Of a stretch of 8,196 bases of DNA, positions 6,806 through 8,196 are shown in pieces. A model generated the notes under the pieces. That model had not been told where the DNA came from. It saw nothing but the letters and a program-made list of their open reading frames with translations, and did not search any database. Position 1 is the first letter of the stretch. The number at the start of each line of letters is the position of its first letter. A program made the position numbers and the translations under genes. Location: positions 1-8,196 of the forward strand of contig CAZKYP010000144.1 in the NCBI GenBank assembly GCA_964556885.1, written 5' to 3'. This DNA is from CAZKYP01 sp964556885. Lineage in GTDB: Bacteria; Planctomycetota; Phycisphaerae; Sedimentisphaerales; Anaerobacaceae.

Positions 6806-6842
6806 ACGACTGATGATGCGATGGATGGTGTTCATCAGTTGT
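6806..6842 (+). other. Intercistronic hairpin without a T-run
   Basis: ACGACTGATGA (6806-6816) can pair with TCATCAGTTGT (6832-6842) in an 11-base stem with one G-T pair, around a 15-base loop. No T-run follows, so it is not a standard terminator. It lies in the 103-base gap between the propeller gene and the repeat-protein gene, 23 bases before the next ribosome binding site, where it could affect mRNA stability or processing. Chance formation is possible. Confidence 0.5.
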
Positions 6843-6864
6843 GGCAAGAATCAATAAAGAATCA

Positions 6865-6871
6865 AAAGGAG
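6865..6871 (+). promoter_or_regulatory. Ribosome binding site fixing the repeat-protein start
   Basis: AAAGGAG stands eight bases before ATG 6880. An in-frame GTG at 6841 would add 13 mostly charged residues before the signal peptide and would place this site inside the coding region, so 6880 is preferred. Confidence 0.85.
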
Positions 6872-6879
6872 ATAAGACT

Positions 6880-8043
6880 ATGAAACATAAGGTTAGAAGC
6901 ACTATCATCATCTTCAGCTTCATCGTGCTTGCCGCACCGGTGACCTTTGCCCCACCGTCGTCCATTATAGTCGGCGCGAATGACTTTTATGGCACACCCC
7001 CGGCGGGCGTGAGCGACGTCGCTGCGGCGTTGGGTTTGCAGGTGGACGGCCAGGTGACGGGCCTGTTCGCCGGCGAGAGCCTCACGGCGGTGCTGGGGCC
7101 GAACGAGGCGGGCAAATCGACATTGCTGGGCGGCCACGGTTTCGCCGCCGGGGACAAGGTCAGGATCACCAACGCCGGCGGCGGCAAACTCAAGATCGAC
7201 CGCCTGGCCCCGGACGGGTCCGTCAAGATATATATCAATACGCAGGTTCAAGACTACTACAGTCCTCAAACACTCGGCGAAGTCAGCAAGTCACTGGGCC
7301 TAAAGAGCAGCGGCCCCGTGAACGGTCTGCTGAAAGAGATGAGTATGACGGCGGTCTTTACCGGTCCCGAGTCCGGCCCTTTGGCCGCCAATGGTTTTTC
7401 ACCGGGCGACAAGGTCAAGCTCACCAATATCGGTGAGGGGACGCTCGAAGTGCAGCGAACCGGACCAGGTACACCTTTGTCGATTCATATCCAAATGGAC
7501 GAGTTCTTCAGCCCCCAAACGCTCAATGAGATCACCCAGGTCCTGGGGCTAAGGCTTCAAGACAAGGCAAAGAAGCTCGCCACAAATGAGAGTCTCTCCG
7601 CATCGGTAACCACATCGGACAAATCATCGCTCCTAAGCACGCGAGGATTCTCCACCGGCGACAAAGTCAAGATCACCAACGCAGGCGGCGGCAAAATGCA
7701 GATCGAGCGAGTCGGTTCCGGCAGCCCCTTGTCGATCCATATCAACATGGAAGAGTTCTTCAGCTCCCAGCTTCTGAACGAAACGGCCAAGGCATTGGGG
7801 ATGAAACTTCAGGGCCGGACCACACTCATGGCCCCAAATATGACGCTGGAAGCCATTATCGGTGAGAGCAGGTCAGGCAAGTCCACGTTGTTGAGCAAGA
7901 AAGGCTTCCAGCCCAAAGACAAGGTCCAGCTAACCAATACCGGAGGGGGCAGGCTTAAGATCGAGCGTACCGGGGCCGGCACGCCGTTGTCGATTGATAT
8001 CAAAATGGACGAATTCTATACACCCGGACCGGTCGTGCGATAA
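6880..8043 (+). CDS. Secreted protein of four tandem ~86-residue repeats plus a fragment, unknown family
   Basis: The 387-residue product has a signal peptide (hydrophobic about 8-20, likely cleavage after TFA at 22-24). The mature protein is four tandem repeats at about 27-113, 114-199, 200-283 and 284-369, plus the first 18 residues of a fifth. Each repeat has an opening strand (LSIHI), an acidic-aromatic segment (MDEFF), a helix such as SPQTLNEITQVLGL (211-224), a variable middle, and a conserved end GF-x-x-GDKVKITN-x-GGGKLKIER. Repeats 1 and 4 contain GPNEAGKSTLL (73-83) and GESRSGKSTLL (328-338), formal Walker A sequences; repeats 2 and 3 do not. There is no Walker B partner and the protein is exported, so ATP hydrolysis is unlikely. 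I do not recognise the domain. It sits between the propeller gene and a second lipoprotein gene. The reading of secretion and repeats is firm; any function is open. Confidence 0.85.
   Translation: MKHKVRSTIIIFSFIVLAAPVTFAPPSSIIVGANDFYGTPPAGVSDVAAALGLQVDGQVTGLFAGESLTAVLGPNEAGKSTLLGGHGFAAGDKVRITNAGGGKLKIDRLAPDGSVKIYINTQVQDYYSPQTLGEVSKSLGLKSSGPVNGLLKEMSMTAVFTGPESGPLAANGFSPGDKVKLTNIGEGTLEVQRTGPGTPLSIHIQMDEFFSPQTLNEITQVLGLRLQDKAKKLATNESLSASVTTSDKSSLLSTRGFSTGDKVKITNAGGGKMQIERVGSGSPLSIHINMEEFFSSQLLNETAKALGMKLQGRTTLMAPNMTLEAIIGESRSGKSTLLSKKGFQPKDKVQLTNTGGGRLKIERTGAGTPLSIDIKMDEFYTPGPVVR
6958..8040 (+). repeat. Tandem coding repeats of about 252-261 bases
   Basis: Repeat units lie at about 6958-7218, 7219-7476, 7477-7728 and 7729-7986, followed by a 54-base start of a fifth unit at 7987-8040. 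At protein level units 3 and 4 look most alike, and unit 1 differs most at its beginning, lacking the LSIHI-type opening. Boundaries were set by eye at the LSIHI-type strand, so the phase is a choice. Units have clearly diverged, which argues for old duplication rather than recent expansion. Confidence 0.85.
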
Positions 8044-8066
8044 AAAGAATTTTATCCATCCTGAAT

Positions 8067-8073
8067 AAAGGAG
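8067..8073 (+). promoter_or_regulatory. Ribosome binding site choosing the start of the last lipoprotein
   Basis: AAAGGAG stands eight bases before ATG 8082 but only two bases before the in-frame ATG 8076. The spacing favours 8082. Confidence 0.8.
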
Positions 8074-8081
8074 ATATGAAA

Positions 8082-8196
8082 ATGGAGAAACTGAAGTTGA
8101 GAATAAATATCATAATGCTGGTACTGTGTTGCGCAGCGATCATCGGGTGCGGCAAGAAAGAGAATGAGGCCGAAGAGCAAACGCCGTCGGTCGCCC
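8082..8196 (+). CDS. Second putative lipoprotein, cut by the window edge
   Basis: The frame is open from ATG 8082 to the right edge (38 full codons). It encodes a basic N-terminus (MEKLKLR), a hydrophobic segment and the lipobox IIGC with Cys23, followed by a charged Lys/Glu-rich stretch beginning GKKENEAEEQ. The lipoprotein signal is clear although the body of the protein is not visible. Gly follows the Cys, so no inner-membrane retention signal is seen. The leader resembles in layout that of the lipoprotein at 4538-5245 (Cys followed by KK and acidic residues), so the two could be related, but that cannot be judged from 38 residues. It starts 38 bases after the repeat-protein gene with no terminator between, so it is likely part of the same unit. 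Confidence 0.8.
   Translation, partial: MEKLKLRINIIMLVLCCAAIIGCGKKENEAEEQTPSVA

Noticed and set aside
6841..6879. GTG start of the repeat protein at 6841
   Set aside because: The ribosome binding site at 6865-6871 serves ATG 6880, and the extra residues would precede a complete signal peptide.
7096..7128. ATPase function for the repeat protein based on GPNEAGKSTLL
   Set aside because: There is no Walker B or other ATPase motif, the protein has a signal peptide, and the sequence lies inside a repeat that also exists without it. Kept only as an observation.

Overview
The window most likely comes from the chromosome of a planctomycete of the Phycisphaerae/Sedimentisphaerales kind. This rests on recognition, not a search. 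The main marker is an ECF-type sigma factor followed by an overlapping gene for a one-pass membrane protein with a LolA/RseB-like external domain and a C-terminal tail containing WHYAGKGV and YRVIYGDL, a combination I associate with that group. The surroundings, with lipoproteins, a beta-propeller and secreted repeats, fit a Gram-negative-type envelope.

Region 1 (1-2238, minus strand) carries two glycolytic genes in the order gap then pgk: a complete glyceraldehyde-3-phosphate dehydrogenase and a phosphoglycerate kinase cut by the left edge. They catalyse consecutive steps. The 88-base gap between them contains a 7-base tandem repeat.

Region 2 (2239-2517) is a divergent intergenic region that should hold promoters for gap (leftward) and the sigma gene (rightward).

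Region 3 (2518-4338, plus strand) holds the sigma factor and the membrane protein, overlapping by 38 bases and ending in a clear intrinsic terminator. They look like a regulator and its membrane-bound partner. The membrane gene has a second well-placed ribosome binding site and in-frame ATG just before its transmembrane segment.

Region 4 (about 4422 to the right edge, plus strand) looks like one transcription unit for exported proteins: a lipoprotein, a seven-bladed SBBP beta-propeller, a secreted protein of four tandem ~86-residue repeats plus a fifth fragment, and the start of a second lipoprotein. A candidate promoter with an overlapping inverted repeat lies in front. All four products carry export signals and all four genes have strong Shine-Dalgarno sites, so a joint role at the cell surface or in the periplasm is plausible, but the substrate is unknown. 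The repeat protein is the least familiar element: I do not recognise its domain, and two of its repeats contain P-loop-like GxxxxGKS sequences outside the cytoplasm. No rRNA, tRNA, CRISPR array, transposase or integrase was seen.
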